From the NCBI GenBank assembly GCA_021815365.1, contig JAKAGZ010000005.1:1-64000 (forward strand): 64,000 bases of DNA, given 5' to 3'. A program made the position numbers and the translations under genes. The notes below the pieces were generated by a model that saw only the letters and a list, made by a program, of their open reading frames with translations, was not told where the DNA came from and did no database searches. Positions 36,112-44,547 of this stretch are shown in pieces; the stretch's first letter is position 1; the number at the start of each line of letters is the position of its first letter. This DNA is from Bacteroidota bacterium (GTDB taxonomy: Bacteria; Bacteroidota; Ignavibacteria; Ignavibacteriales; Ignavibacteriaceae).

Positions 36112-36867
36112 TTATTCCCAGAATGCAAATTTCTTTTTAAGAAAAATAATAACGCCTCTTCCCGCGAAGATGGTTATTCCAACTATCAAAAATGCGGAAA
36201 ACATTGCCGAAAGATCCCTGTATTGAAGTGCCAGTCTGAAAATATTTCCAATTCCGAATTTACCGTATATAAACTCGAAAGCAATTACTAAAGACCAGAT
36301 GTACAAATGAAGTACAAAAATATGATTAAAAATTTCCGGCTGGAGAGATTTCCAGATCACCTTTCGCCTTATACTAATTTCTGAAATTCCTAAAGATCTT
36401 GCCGCATCAACATACTCGTGACATAAGTGTGCTCTCCTCTTCTGGAAAAAAATTACGAAAGAGAAAAAAGATGTGAGCAAAGCAAAGACAAATTCTATGT
36501 AAAGTGAATCGTGGAACCAGTAAATTAACAGAAACCCGATAAGTATTCCCGGCAGAAATTTTGAAAACCAATTTAATGAATGAATAAAATCTGACACAAC
36601 ACTTTTCCTGTTATCAAAAAAATGACTGAGAAAATGCAGCAGCAGGTATGCAAATAAAATCGAAAGGTAAACAGAGGCTGTTGTATTCAGGTAGTTAACC
36701 GCAAGATGATATTCATCCCATAAAGCACCGAAAGATTGTATCACTATTGATGGCTTGGGCAGAACATTATTAACTGGCAAAACAAATTCAAAGAGAACGA
36801 TCCAGAGAATAAAATATGTCACTACATAAATTGCTGAAGGTCTTCTGCGGATTTGTAGTTCAATCAT
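36112..36867 (-). CDS. ABC transporter permease (SsuC/TauC-like)
   Basis: The 251-residue membrane protein has about six helices and the cytoplasmic EAA loop (YVDAARSLGISEISIRRKVIWKSLQPEIF, about 150-178) that contacts the ATPase. The layout fits permeases for sulfonates, nitrate, taurine or thiamine precursors. It is followed at once by its ATPase on the same strand. The substrate cannot be told from the sequence. Closeness to the thiamine operon (5 kb away) does not by itself suggest thiamine, as there is no riboswitch here. Confidence 0.8.
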   Translation of the reverse strand: MIELQIRRRPSAIYVVTYFILWIVLFEFVLPVNNVLPKPSIVIQSFGALWDEYHLAVNYLNTTASVYLSILFAYLLLHFLSHFFDNRKSVVSDFIHSLNWFSKFLPGILIGFLLIYWFHDSLYIEFVFALLTSFFSFVIFFQKRRAHLCHEYVDAARSLGISEISIRRKVIWKSLQPEIFNHIFVLHLYIWSLVIAFEFIYGKFGIGNIFRLALQYRDLSAMFSAFLIVGITIFAGRGVIIFLKKKFAFWE

Positions 36868-37175
36868 TTGCTTGTTTTAAAAGAAATTTGATCGTGACTA
36901 AATTCTCATTTATCTAATTCAAAATATATCTAAAGAAGGACTTTATATCAATTATTATGGAATTAGTTTGTACCTTAGAATAGCTAATAAGGTTATTTAG
37001 TTCCGTATTACTGTTGCTACTAAGGTAATCTAAAATTTGAATAAGGTTTCCTTACCATCGCAACTTAATTTTATGACAAACCTTAGTAACAAGTAAAATT
37101 GAGTCCAATTCACCTTATTACATTATCCAGAATTTTGTACGAACACTAATTGACACAATCTTCACGAGATGACTT
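36868..37175. other. Gene-free stretch upstream of the ABC transporter
   Basis: AT-rich, with several diverged aaggt(a/t)a(t/c)-type phrases (about 36990-37070) that look like a weak tandem or palindromic repeat. I see no gene, terminator or clear promoter. Confidence 0.4.
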
Positions 37176-37823
37176 CTACAATTTTTGCAGGAAAGGATTT
37201 GTAATTCTTTCAATACCGATTGTACTCTCGCTGCCATGCCCTGGATAAATTATCACTTCATCCTCGAGAGTAAGTAGTTTTGTTTTTATTGATTCGATCA
37301 GCGTCCGGTAATCTCCTCCGAACAAATCCGTTCTGCCTATACTGCTGCGAAAAAGAACATCACCGGTGATACATTTTTTTTCAGCTTCAAAATAAAAACA
37401 ATATTCACCGGGAGTATGGCCGGGAGTAAATAAAAATGTAACCGGAACTTTGCCAATTTTAACAGACGTTTCATCAGTTATATATTTTTCCGGCAGCGGA
37501 GGCTGTTCTGCTTCTATCCCAAGGGTCTCACACTGTTTCGTGAAGTGCTGCAGAAGGATCACATCCTTTTCAGGAATATAATAATCAGGATTAAAGCTAT
37601 CCATCACAAATTTGTTGCCAAGAACATGATCAATATGGCAGTGAGTGTTCAGCAAATACTTTACTGAGAGATGATTTACGTCTATAAAATTTTCTAACTG
37701 ATCTTGTTCAGTTTTATCGAAACAACCCGGGTCGATAATCGCAGCTTCTTTTGTTTCACTACACCAGACCACATAAGTATTTTCGGCAAAGGGATTGAAA
37801 GTAAATTTTTGGATCTTCAGCAT
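37176..37823 (-). CDS. Metallo-beta-lactamase-fold hydrolase (glyoxalase II-like)
   Basis: The 215-residue protein carries the MBL metal site THCHIDHVLG (about 61-70), the later His in TPGHTPGEYCFY (about 135), the Asp of CITGDVLF and a C-terminal YPGHGS. The family ranges from hydroxyacylglutathione hydrolases to persulfide dioxygenases; the short length (215 instead of about 250) and missing C-terminal glutathione domain fit the broad bacterial type of unknown thioester substrate. It follows aroC on the same strand with a 12-base gap. Confidence 0.9.
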   Translation of the reverse strand: MLKIQKFTFNPFAENTYVVWCSETKEAAIIDPGCFDKTEQDQLENFIDVNHLSVKYLLNTHCHIDHVLGNKFVMDSFNPDYYIPEKDVILLQHFTKQCETLGIEAEQPPLPEKYITDETSVKIGKVPVTFLFTPGHTPGEYCFYFEAEKKCITGDVLFRSSIGRTDLFGGDYRTLIESIKTKLLTLEDEVIIYPGHGSESTIGIERITNPFLQKL

Positions 37824-37835
37824 TTTGAGCTCTAT

Positions 37836-39044
37836 TCAGTTTCTAAAATTTTTTCTGATCCGCTGATTCAGCTTTCCAGTGTAGCTTTTGTAATTATCTT
37901 TTGTTTCTTCAATTGAGTCACCGCCAAATTTAAGCAGGAAAAATTTTGCTAGGCTCCAGGCGAGCATTGATTCTGAAATTACCGCACAGGCAGGCACAGC
38001 GACAAAATCACTACGCTCTCTCCTTGCAAGAACGCTCTTCATTTTTTTCAGATCAACAGTTTCTATCGGACTCATTAAAGTTGCTATGGGTTTCATTGCT
38101 GCACGGACAATGATCGGCAAGCCGGTTGATATTCCCCCTTCAATTCCGCCTGCGCGGTTTGTTTTCCTGAGAAGCTTACCGCCTTTAATTATTATTTCAT
38201 CGTGTGATTCAGAACCGAATTTTTCTGCAGATTCAAAACCAGCACCGATTGAAACAGCTTTAACTGCATTGATAGACATTACAGCATGCGCTATTTCCGC
38301 ATCGAGCTTTCTGTCGTAATGCATAAAGCTTCCTAACCCAACGGGTACGCCCGTGGCAACAGTTATGAAAGTGCCTCCAAGCGTGTCGCCTTTCTTCTTA
38401 GCAAGTTTGATTTTATTAATTATCGTTTCCTCCTGAGATTTATTCAAAGCTCTGACTTCACTTCTGTCAGCTTTTTCGGATAAATCCCACCCTTGAAATT
38501 TCTCTGGTAACTTGTTTGCAAATAATTTCTCTGTAAAATTTTCTTTACTGAAAATCCCGCCAATACTTTCGACATAACTACCGATTGAAATTCCAAACTC
38601 CTCCAAAAATATCCTTGCGATTGTTCCTGCTGCTACTCTTGCAGCAGTCTCACGTGCGCTTGATCTTTCAATTGAATTCCTGATATCATCAAAATTAAAT
38701 TTTGAAATCCCAACTAGGTCCGCGTGACCGGGGCGGGGAATGCTGATTCTTTCAACCCGGTATTTTTTATCCGGCGACATTTTATCAGTCCAGTTTTCCC
38801 AATCATTATTTTTAATCAACAAAGAAATCGGCGAGCCTAAAGTCTTTCTGAACCTTATTCCCGAAAGTATTTCAGCAGAATCAGATTCTATTTTCATTCT
38901 CATTCCCCTGCCATAACCGGCTTGCCTTCTTTTTAAATGAAAATTAATAATATCGTTATCAACTTTTAGATTTGCCGGAAAGCCCTCGATAATTGCTGTT
39001 AAAGCTTTACCGTGAGACTCACCTGCTGTAAGAAATCTTATCAT
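37836..39044 (-). CDS. aroC: Chorismate synthase
   Basis: The 402-residue enzyme converts 5-enolpyruvylshikimate-3-phosphate to chorismate, using reduced FMN. Family motifs are present: MIRFLTAGESHGKALTAIIEG at the start, RRQAGYGRGMRM (about 38), RPGHADLVG (about 106) and SSARETAARVAAGTIAR (about 130), GAGFE and later EGGIS(T)GLPI. Length is normal. It is followed by the MBL hydrolase. Upstream lies the terminator of the htrA-like gene, so a separate promoter is expected just before 39044. Confidence 0.95.
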   Translation of the reverse strand: MIRFLTAGESHGKALTAIIEGFPANLKVDNDIINFHLKRRQAGYGRGMRMKIESDSAEILSGIRFRKTLGSPISLLIKNNDWENWTDKMSPDKKYRVERISIPRPGHADLVGISKFNFDDIRNSIERSSARETAARVAAGTIARIFLEEFGISIGSYVESIGGIFSKENFTEKLFANKLPEKFQGWDLSEKADRSEVRALNKSQEETIINKIKLAKKKGDTLGGTFITVATGVPVGLGSFMHYDRKLDAEIAHAVMSINAVKAVSIGAGFESAEKFGSESHDEIIIKGGKLLRKTNRAGGIEGGISTGLPIIVRAAMKPIATLMSPIETVDLKKMKSVLARRERSDFVAVPACAVISESMLAWSLAKFFLLKFGGDSIEETKDNYKSYTGKLNQRIRKNFRN

Positions 39045-39077
39045 TAATTCACCGTCATTAAATGATGAAGTAAATAT

Positions 39078-39105
39078 AAAAAAAACGCCCGAATAATCGG
39101 GCGTT
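39078..39105 (-). terminator. Rho-independent terminator after the HtrA-like gene
   Basis: On the minus strand AACGCCCGA-TTAT-TCGGGCGTT (9-bp arms) is followed by a run of T. It starts about 24 bases after the stop codon of the gene at 39129-40628 and separates it from aroC. Confidence 0.9.
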
Positions 39106-39128
39106 CACAAAATAATTTTTGAGATGTG

Positions 39129-40628
39129 CTACTTACTCTTGTCAGGGATTTCAAGTCCGATAAATCTTGTATTGCCCTGAGAATCTTTTAATTTTAAAAG
39201 TACTGCAGAACCTTTCTTATCTTTAACGGCTTGCTTAAAATCACCGACATTATTTACAGGTTTTCTATCTGCTTCAAGTATTACAATCCCTGGTGAAAGG
39301 CGCTGATCCTCAGCAGTGCTTAAAGGTTTTACATCAGTGATCATAACACCGTGATCAACGTTATATTGTGTTCTATCATTTGAAGTAAGGTTTCTGATCG
39401 TCAATCCTACCTGGTCAATACTTGCGGTAGAAGCAGCTTTCTCACTTCCGCTTTCTGATTTGTCTTTTATGTCAACAACCTTCTGTGTATTTCCCTTATC
39501 ATCCCGCGCTTTAAGTGTAACTGTTTTATCTAATTCTTTACCGTTTCTGAAGATCGTAAGATCAACTTTTGTCCCGGCGGATTTGCCTGCAATATAACTT
39601 TGCAGTTCATTTGTCTGGTTCACATCTTTGCCATCAATTTTCAGAATTACATCGCCTTCTTTAATCCCTGCAGATTCTGCAGAACCACCCGGGACTAACT
39701 TTTGGACCATAATTCCTTTCGGTCTGTTCATACCAAGAGATCTTGCCAGAGCATCATCAATGTTGCTGATCTCAATTCCGATATAACCTCTCGTAACTTT
39801 ACCGTGAGCTATCAGGTCTTTCACAACAGACTTTACCATATTTATCGGAATAGCAAAACCATACCCGATGTAAGTTCCGGTACCGGATGCAGCAATTGCT
39901 GAATTGATGCCTACCACAGCACCGGAAAGATCTACGAGAGCACCTCCGCTGTTACCCGGATTAATAGCTGCATCAGTCTGAATAAAATTTTCTACTCCAT
40001 ACCTGTCCTTGATCAATCCTAACTGACCTCTTCCCTTTGCACTTACAATGCCGGCAGTAACCGTAGAGGTAAGTGATAAAGGATTTCCGATTGCCATTAC
40101 CCACTGCCCTACTTTCAGAGCATCTGAATCTCCCAAGTATGCAGTCGGTAAATTTTTTGCATCAATTTTAATTACCGCAAGGTCTGTTAAAGGATCGGTG
40201 CCGATAATTTTCGCATCAAAAGTTCTCTTGTCATATAAACCGACAGTAACTTTAGTTGCGTTTTCTACTACGTGATTATTTGTTACAATATATCCATCGG
40301 GTGAAATAATAATTCCGCTGCCCGAACCTCTTTCTTCTTGTGGCATATCCTTAAACGGGAAGAAGAAAAAGTTTTCGTGCGGGTTATTTTTCATCTCTGA
40401 AGCAACATCTATTTGTACTATCTGTGGTGTGACTTTTTCTGCAACTTCGATGAACGCTTTACTGAAAGAAGTTGCATCTGCGTCTAAATTTACAGGCGGA
40501 GTACTTGTCCCTAATTTTATATCAGCCATGCTTGGTCTTACCAATCCAAATCCAGATACAAGCAGTGCACCGAAAACAATTCCGGCTACTACAAGTGCCA
40601 ACGCACCAAATATCTTTTTCGATTTCAT
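39129..40628 (-). CDS. Periplasmic serine protease, HtrA/DegP (Do) family
   Basis: The 499-residue protein has an N-terminal membrane anchor or signal (7-30), a trypsin-like domain and two PDZ domains. The catalytic triad is visible: His in VTNNHVVE (about 120), Asp in LTDLAVIKID (about 147) and Ser in AAINPGNSGGALVD (about 227). The PDZ domains start near 300 (GYIGIEISNIDD) and 410. It degrades or refolds damaged envelope proteins. It has its own terminator downstream and is 58 bases from recO, so it may be co-transcribed with the kinase-mtnA-recO group or have its own promoter. Confidence 0.92.
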   Translation of the reverse strand: MKSKKIFGALALVVAGIVFGALLVSGFGLVRPSMADIKLGTSTPPVNLDADATSFSKAFIEVAEKVTPQIVQIDVASEMKNNPHENFFFFPFKDMPQEERGSGSGIIISPDGYIVTNNHVVENATKVTVGLYDKRTFDAKIIGTDPLTDLAVIKIDAKNLPTAYLGDSDALKVGQWVMAIGNPLSLTSTVTAGIVSAKGRGQLGLIKDRYGVENFIQTDAAINPGNSGGALVDLSGAVVGINSAIAASGTGTYIGYGFAIPINMVKSVVKDLIAHGKVTRGYIGIEISNIDDALARSLGMNRPKGIMVQKLVPGGSAESAGIKEGDVILKIDGKDVNQTNELQSYIAGKSAGTKVDLTIFRNGKELDKTVTLKARDDKGNTQKVVDIKDKSESGSEKAASTASIDQVGLTIRNLTSNDRTQYNVDHGVMITDVKPLSTAEDQRLSPGIVILEADRKPVNNVGDFKQAVKDKKGSAVLLKLKDSQGNTRFIGLEIPDKSK

Positions 40629-40686
40629 ATTTATTCCTCAGTTTATTTTTAATGACTATGAAATATATAATTACCGGTTAAGTTTT

Positions 40687-41427
40687 TCACTTTAACAACT
40701 GCAAAGACATAATCCCTTTAAAATCGGGTATGTGATATTTCAAATATTTTTCCATAAAAACAATAGCCTGATCAATAACCCCGGCGCTTATACTTTCTAA
40801 TAATTTGTTGGTTTTTAGACTTTTCAAGCAATTAAAAAGTTCCTGATTTATTATAACGGACCCTGCGTATTCCTCTGCACATTTCTCACATAAAAGTCCG
40901 CTGGCAAAATCGTAATAAAGCTGCACTCCTTTCAGGTCGTTAATTCTGCACGAAGAACATTTTTCAAGCTGAACCGGGTAACCGGTCTCTTTCAAAAAGA
41001 AGAGAAGAAATCTGGCAAAAATTGTATTGGCTTTTTCGGGGGAAGATTCAAGCAGAGAAAATATCCTTATCATTCCTTTGAACAAACGCAGATTTTGTTC
41101 GTGTTCCGGTGTAAGATTTTTCACAAGCTCTATAATTGAGTAAGCATACTTCAGTTTTTCAAGTTCAGCTTTGATGCCGGGATAATGTTCAATAATATCA
41201 GCCGAGCTTATTAGCTGCAGGTCGCGCGTACTCTTGTTATAAAAAACAACTTCGATATAATTTACAGGATCTACTTTCAATCCGAGTTTTGTTTTCGGGC
41301 TCCTCCCTCCTTTTAAGATCGCAGAAATTTTACCAAGCTCTTTCGTGAAAAGAGAAACTATCAGACTCGTATCACCGTAGTTCAGCTTGCTTAAAACAAC
41401 TGCCTCAGTTTTTATAATTTCACTCAT
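40687..41427 (-). CDS. recO: DNA repair protein RecO
   Basis: The 246-residue protein helps RecR load RecA on SSB-coated DNA. The N-terminal OB-fold motif is clear (EAVVLSKLNYGDTSLIVSLFTKELGK), followed by the helical domain and a Cys4 zinc site (CSSCR ... CEKC, about 160-188). Length is normal. Its start overlaps the stop of the mtnA-type gene by 4 bases (ATGA), so the two are translationally coupled. Confidence 0.93.
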   Translation of the reverse strand: MSEIIKTEAVVLSKLNYGDTSLIVSLFTKELGKISAILKGGRSPKTKLGLKVDPVNYIEVVFYNKSTRDLQLISSADIIEHYPGIKAELEKLKYAYSIIELVKNLTPEHEQNLRLFKGMIRIFSLLESSPEKANTIFARFLLFFLKETGYPVQLEKCSSCRINDLKGVQLYYDFASGLLCEKCAEEYAGSVIINQELFNCLKSLKTNKLLESISAGVIDQAIVFMEKYLKYHIPDFKGIMSLQLLK

Positions 41428-42443
41428 TTAATAAAATTATAAGGGAAAGTAAAAACTTTTTCTTCTGTGATTATTCCTGATATAAGATGAGAAGGGGTAA
41501 CGTCAAAAGCAGGAGAATATGCTTCGTAATTATCAGGTGAAATTTTTACTCCGTTAATTGCTAAAATTTCTTCTTTGCTTCGCCGTTCAATTTTTATTCC
41601 TTCGCCTGAAACGAGTGTTCTGTCAATAGTAGTATCCGGTGCAGCAACATAAAAAGGAATGTTATGATAGCTGCAGAGTATCGCAAGGTTATAAGTCCCG
41701 ATCTTATTTGCAGTGTCGCCGTTCAGTGCTATTCTGTCAGCACCAACGATAACAAAATCAATTTCGTTCTCTTTCATTAATGATGCTGCCATCGAATCAG
41801 TAAGGATTGAAAAAGGGATGCCTGAGCGTTCTAGTTCAAAAGCCGTTAACCGTGAACCTTGCAGAAGCGGTCGCGTTTCATCTGCGTAAACAAATTCAAC
41901 AAGATTATTTTCGAATCCTTTTTTGATAACATTAAATGCTGTCCCGTCACCGCCGGTTGCAAGTTTTCCTGTGTTACAGTGTGTTAGAATTTTCGATTTC
42001 TTTTTATAAATCGTTAAACCATTCTCGCCAATCCTTCTGCATTTTTCTGCATCATCCCGATGGATTTCTTTTGCTTTGTATAAAAGTTTTACATATAAAT
42101 TTTCAGTGTCGTTCTTTTTCTCATTAAAGACTTTTTTTATTTCATCCAAAGCAAAAAAGAGATTGACTGCTGTCGGGCGGGTTTTAATCATTCTTTGAAA
42201 GGCTTTCTGAAAAATTTCATCAACATTTTTGCCGGCGGAATTTTTAACAGCGAGAGATAAAGCATAAGCAGCGGCAATTCCGATAAGGGGCGCTCCTCTG
42301 ATCTCTAATTTTTCAATCGCTTCTGCGATCCTTTCGTAGCTGTCGGTAGTGATATATTCTTCTTTCAAAGGGAGTTTAGTCTGATCAATAAAAACTAACT
42401 GATCATCCTTAAAATCAATTGAAAAATATTCTCTGCTATTCAT
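41424..42443 (-). CDS. mtnA: S-methyl-5-thioribose-1-phosphate isomerase
   Basis: From the ATG at 42443 the protein is 339 residues. It shows MtnA/eIF2B-alpha motifs: RGAPLIGIAAAYALSLA (about 45), HCNTGKLATGGDGTAFNVI (about 148, with the catalytic Cys), ADETRPLLQGSRLTAFEL (about 185) and the Asp in VGADRIALNGDTANKIGTY (about 235). It isomerises methylthioribose-1-phosphate to methylthioribulose-1-phosphate. No mtnB, mtnC or mtnP is near. It overlaps the stop of the PfkB-family kinase by 8 bases, so the kinase may make its substrate. An upstream in-frame start at 42488 would overlap the kinase more and is less likely. Confidence 0.9.
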   Translation of the reverse strand: MNSREYFSIDFKDDQLVFIDQTKLPLKEEYITTDSYERIAEAIEKLEIRGAPLIGIAAAYALSLAVKNSAGKNVDEIFQKAFQRMIKTRPTAVNLFFALDEIKKVFNEKKNDTENLYVKLLYKAKEIHRDDAEKCRRIGENGLTIYKKKSKILTHCNTGKLATGGDGTAFNVIKKGFENNLVEFVYADETRPLLQGSRLTAFELERSGIPFSILTDSMAASLMKENEIDFVIVGADRIALNGDTANKIGTYNLAILCSYHNIPFYVAAPDTTIDRTLVSGEGIKIERRSKEEILAINGVKISPDNYEAYSPAFDVTPSHLISGIITEEKVFTFPYNFIK

Positions 42444-43347
42444 CAAACTTTGAAAGATTAAAAAATTCTCTGTACCTGTCGTGAACACGAAGATAATTCA
42501 GTTCCTCCAATCCTTTCGTGCTGAATTTCTCTACGCAGAACGAGGCAAGAGCAGAACCATAAACGACAGCTTTTTTCATATTCTCTGAGCTGAGGTCGCG
42601 GGTTTTGTGAAGATAGCCGACAAATCCTCCGGCAAAAGTATCACCTGCGCCTGTCGGATCGTAAATCATCTCAAGCGGATATGCGGGTGCAGAAAAAATA
42701 GTATCCTCAGCAAAAAGCAGCGCACCGTGTTCACCTTTTTTGATTATCAGAAATTCCGGTCCAAGCTCGCGGATTTGCTTCGCAGCTTTGATCAGGTTTG
42801 GCTCATTCGCCAGCAGTCTTGCTTCTGAGTCATTAATAATCAAAACATTCACGCGTTTTAAAAGTTTTAACAGCTCATCTCTTTTCCCCTCGATCCAGTA
42901 ATTCATCGTATCGCAGACAACAAATTGCGGATCTGTCATCTGATCGAGAACTTTTATTTGCAGAACAGGATCAATATTTCCAAGGCAAACAAATCTTGAT
43001 TTCCTGAACCTTTCAGGAATAACAGGATCGAAAGATTCAAAGACGTTCAGTTCGGTAAACAGGGTATCCCTCACATTGAGATCGTAGTGATATTTCCCTG
43101 ACCAACGAAAGGTCTTTCCTCCCTCTACGACCTGAAGCCCTTCAAGATCAACATTATGATTCTCCAGCATTTTTGTGTATTCTTTCGGAAAGTCGTCTCC
43201 TACAACACCAACCAGGTAAACCGGTCCGCTGAAATAACTGGCTGCAAGGGAAATATAAACCGCTGAACCACCTAATGCGTTTTCAACTCTGTCGAAAGGG
43301 GTAACGACAGTGTCTAAGCCGAGCGACCCAACAACAAGTAAGCTCAA
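42436..43347 (-). CDS. PfkB/ribokinase-family sugar kinase
   Basis: The 303-residue protein starts at TTG 43347, which has GGAG six bases upstream. A start nine codons earlier (TTG 43374) has none. PfkB signatures are present: NALGGSAVYISLAASYF (about 25-42) and DPTGAGDTFAGGFVGYL (about 240-256) with the catalytic Asp. The family phosphorylates ribose, nucleosides or related sugars. It is translationally coupled to mtnA, so methylthioribose or another 5-modified ribose is a reasonable substrate. This would replace MtnK, which belongs to a different fold. That is inference from context. Confidence 0.85.
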   Translation of the reverse strand: MSLLVVGSLGLDTVVTPFDRVENALGGSAVYISLAASYFSGPVYLVGVVGDDFPKEYTKMLENHNVDLEGLQVVEGGKTFRWSGKYHYDLNVRDTLFTELNVFESFDPVIPERFRKSRFVCLGNIDPVLQIKVLDQMTDPQFVVCDTMNYWIEGKRDELLKLLKRVNVLIINDSEARLLANEPNLIKAAKQIRELGPEFLIIKKGEHGALLFAEDTIFSAPAYPLEMIYDPTGAGDTFAGGFVGYLHKTRDLSSENMKKAVVYGSALASFCVEKFSTKGLEELNYLRVHDRYREFFNLSKFDE

Positions 43348-43401
43348 AATTTTCTCCGGATTTTTTTGTAACAATGATATGAAAAATAACTAAATTGAAA
43401 A

Positions 43402-43863
43402 CTAAAGCATAATCTCAATAAATTTTAGCAGGTCAGATCTTTTCGTGAAATATTCGCTGATAATGTCTATTGACTTTTTTTGGCCGGGCCAGGCTAATAA
43501 TTTTTTTGCTTCTTCGGGCTCTGCCCATAAAAATTCAGAATGTTCTTCACTTAGTTTAACTTCACAGTCCGCAGAAACTTTTGCAGCAAAGACAGGGAGA
43601 TATGAGAGTGAATCGGTTTCGGGAGAATAAAAAGAATTTACATTCGGCGCTACCCAGAATTTACCCGGTGTAAGTCCTGTTTCTTCTTTTATTTCTCTCA
43701 ATGCAGCTTCATACGCTTTTTCATTATCCCTTATTTTGCCTGATACCATTTGCCACAATCCAGGGAAAATTTCTTTTTCAGATCTTTCCAGAAGGAGAAA
43801 TTCAATTCCTCCTTTTGTCTCACGGAAAACGTGCGCTTCAATAAGTTCATACTCTGATTTCAT
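43402..43863 (-). CDS. NUDIX hydrolase
   Basis: The 153-residue protein contains the NUDIX box GX5EX7REUXEEXGU with the usual residues (KIRDNEKAYEAALREIKEETGL, split at about 43-64). It hydrolyses nucleoside diphosphate-linked compounds using a divalent metal. The sequence around (LLERSEKEIFPGLWQMVSG) resembles dihydroneopterin triphosphate or dATP pyrophosphatases. The substrate is not determined. It is 3 bases from the downstream toxin gene's stop and 55 from the kinase. Confidence 0.85.
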   Translation of the reverse strand: MKSEYELIEAHVFRETKGGIEFLLLERSEKEIFPGLWQMVSGKIRDNEKAYEAALREIKEETGLTPGKFWVAPNVNSFYSPETDSLSYLPVFAAKVSADCEVKLSEEHSEFLWAEPEEAKKLLAWPGQKKSIDIISEYFTKRSDLLKFIEIML

Positions 43864-43866
43864 TTT

Positions 43867-44220
43867 TTAGCCGTGGCCAATAATCTCTGTATTGTTTAAC
43901 TCGACAAGATCACACTCATTAAAGAGTTCTTCAATGCGGTTTAAATTATTTGAAAGTATGTTAAAAAGATTTTTGTTATTAATATTGCCTGTGGTAACTA
44001 TGAGTAGCCTTTTAGGGTTTTTGTTAAGATAGAATGAGTTTAAAAAATCAGTGTCTTTTGTAATAACAATTCTATCTTCCTGTCGGGCTATTTTTCTAAT
44101 TTCCTTATCTGTTGTTTTCTCTTTATCCGGAAGGTTATCTGTATGTATAACATCGTGCCCTCTTTCTTTCAGCAATTTTGAAAGACGAAAGGGCAGTTGA
44201 GCGTCAATAATAAATTTCAC
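43867..44220 (-). CDS. DUF5615 PIN-like toxin (intact)
   Basis: From the GTG at 44220 the protein is 117 residues. An upstream ATG at 44277 would read in frame but adds 19 Cys-rich residues that lie inside the antitoxin gene, so it is unlikely. The start GTG overlaps the antitoxin TGA (GTGA), a typical coupled arrangement. Motifs KFIIDAQLPFRLSKLL at the start, DVIHT and VITKDTDFLNSF match DUF5615 PIN-like RNases. It is the intact counterpart of the frameshifted toxin at 18817-19154. Confidence 0.85.
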   Translation of the reverse strand: MKFIIDAQLPFRLSKLLKERGHDVIHTDNLPDKEKTTDKEIRKIARQEDRIVITKDTDFLNSFYLNKNPKRLLIVTTGNINNKNLFNILSNNLNRIEELFNECDLVELNNTEIIGHG

Positions 44221-44450
44221 GCAACAACATCCCTGATAGATTTTACTCTGGTTAGTCTGGATGCAAACTGCAGACATGCCTGAATATCTTCTTTTTCAAT
44301 AGCAGGGTAATCGGCAATTATCTCCTCTGTGCTCATTCCTGATGAGAGCAGGTCAAGGATCATTTCAACTGGATATCTCATATTGCGAACAGTTGGTTTA
44401 CCGTGACAGATATCCGGGTTTATAGTAATTCTCGATAAATAATTTTCCAC
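44217..44450 (-). CDS. DUF433 antitoxin
   Basis: The 77-residue protein (GTG start 44450) has the DUF433 pattern: ITINPDICHGKPTVRNMRYPVEMILDLLSSGMSTEEIIADYP, then EDIQACLQFASRL. It pairs with the DUF5615 toxin that starts in its stop codon. It should bind the toxin and autoregulate the pair. It shares only the family pattern with the antitoxin at 18589-18816, so the two modules were acquired separately or diverged long ago. Confidence 0.85.
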   Translation of the reverse strand: MENYLSRITINPDICHGKPTVRNMRYPVEMILDLLSSGMSTEEIIADYPAIEKEDIQACLQFASRLTRVKSIRDVVA

Positions 44451-44547
44451 TTCAATCTTCTTTTGTTTGTTTTTAAAATTGTCCTAACCTACTCTTTTCC
44501 AAAGACTTTTTCAATAGCACATTAATGTCCGTACTATAAGACATCCC

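Noticed and set aside
35305-36867. ABC transporter as a thiamine-precursor (ThiXYZ-like) system
   Set aside because: No TPP riboswitch precedes it and no substrate-binding protein of the ThiY type is near.
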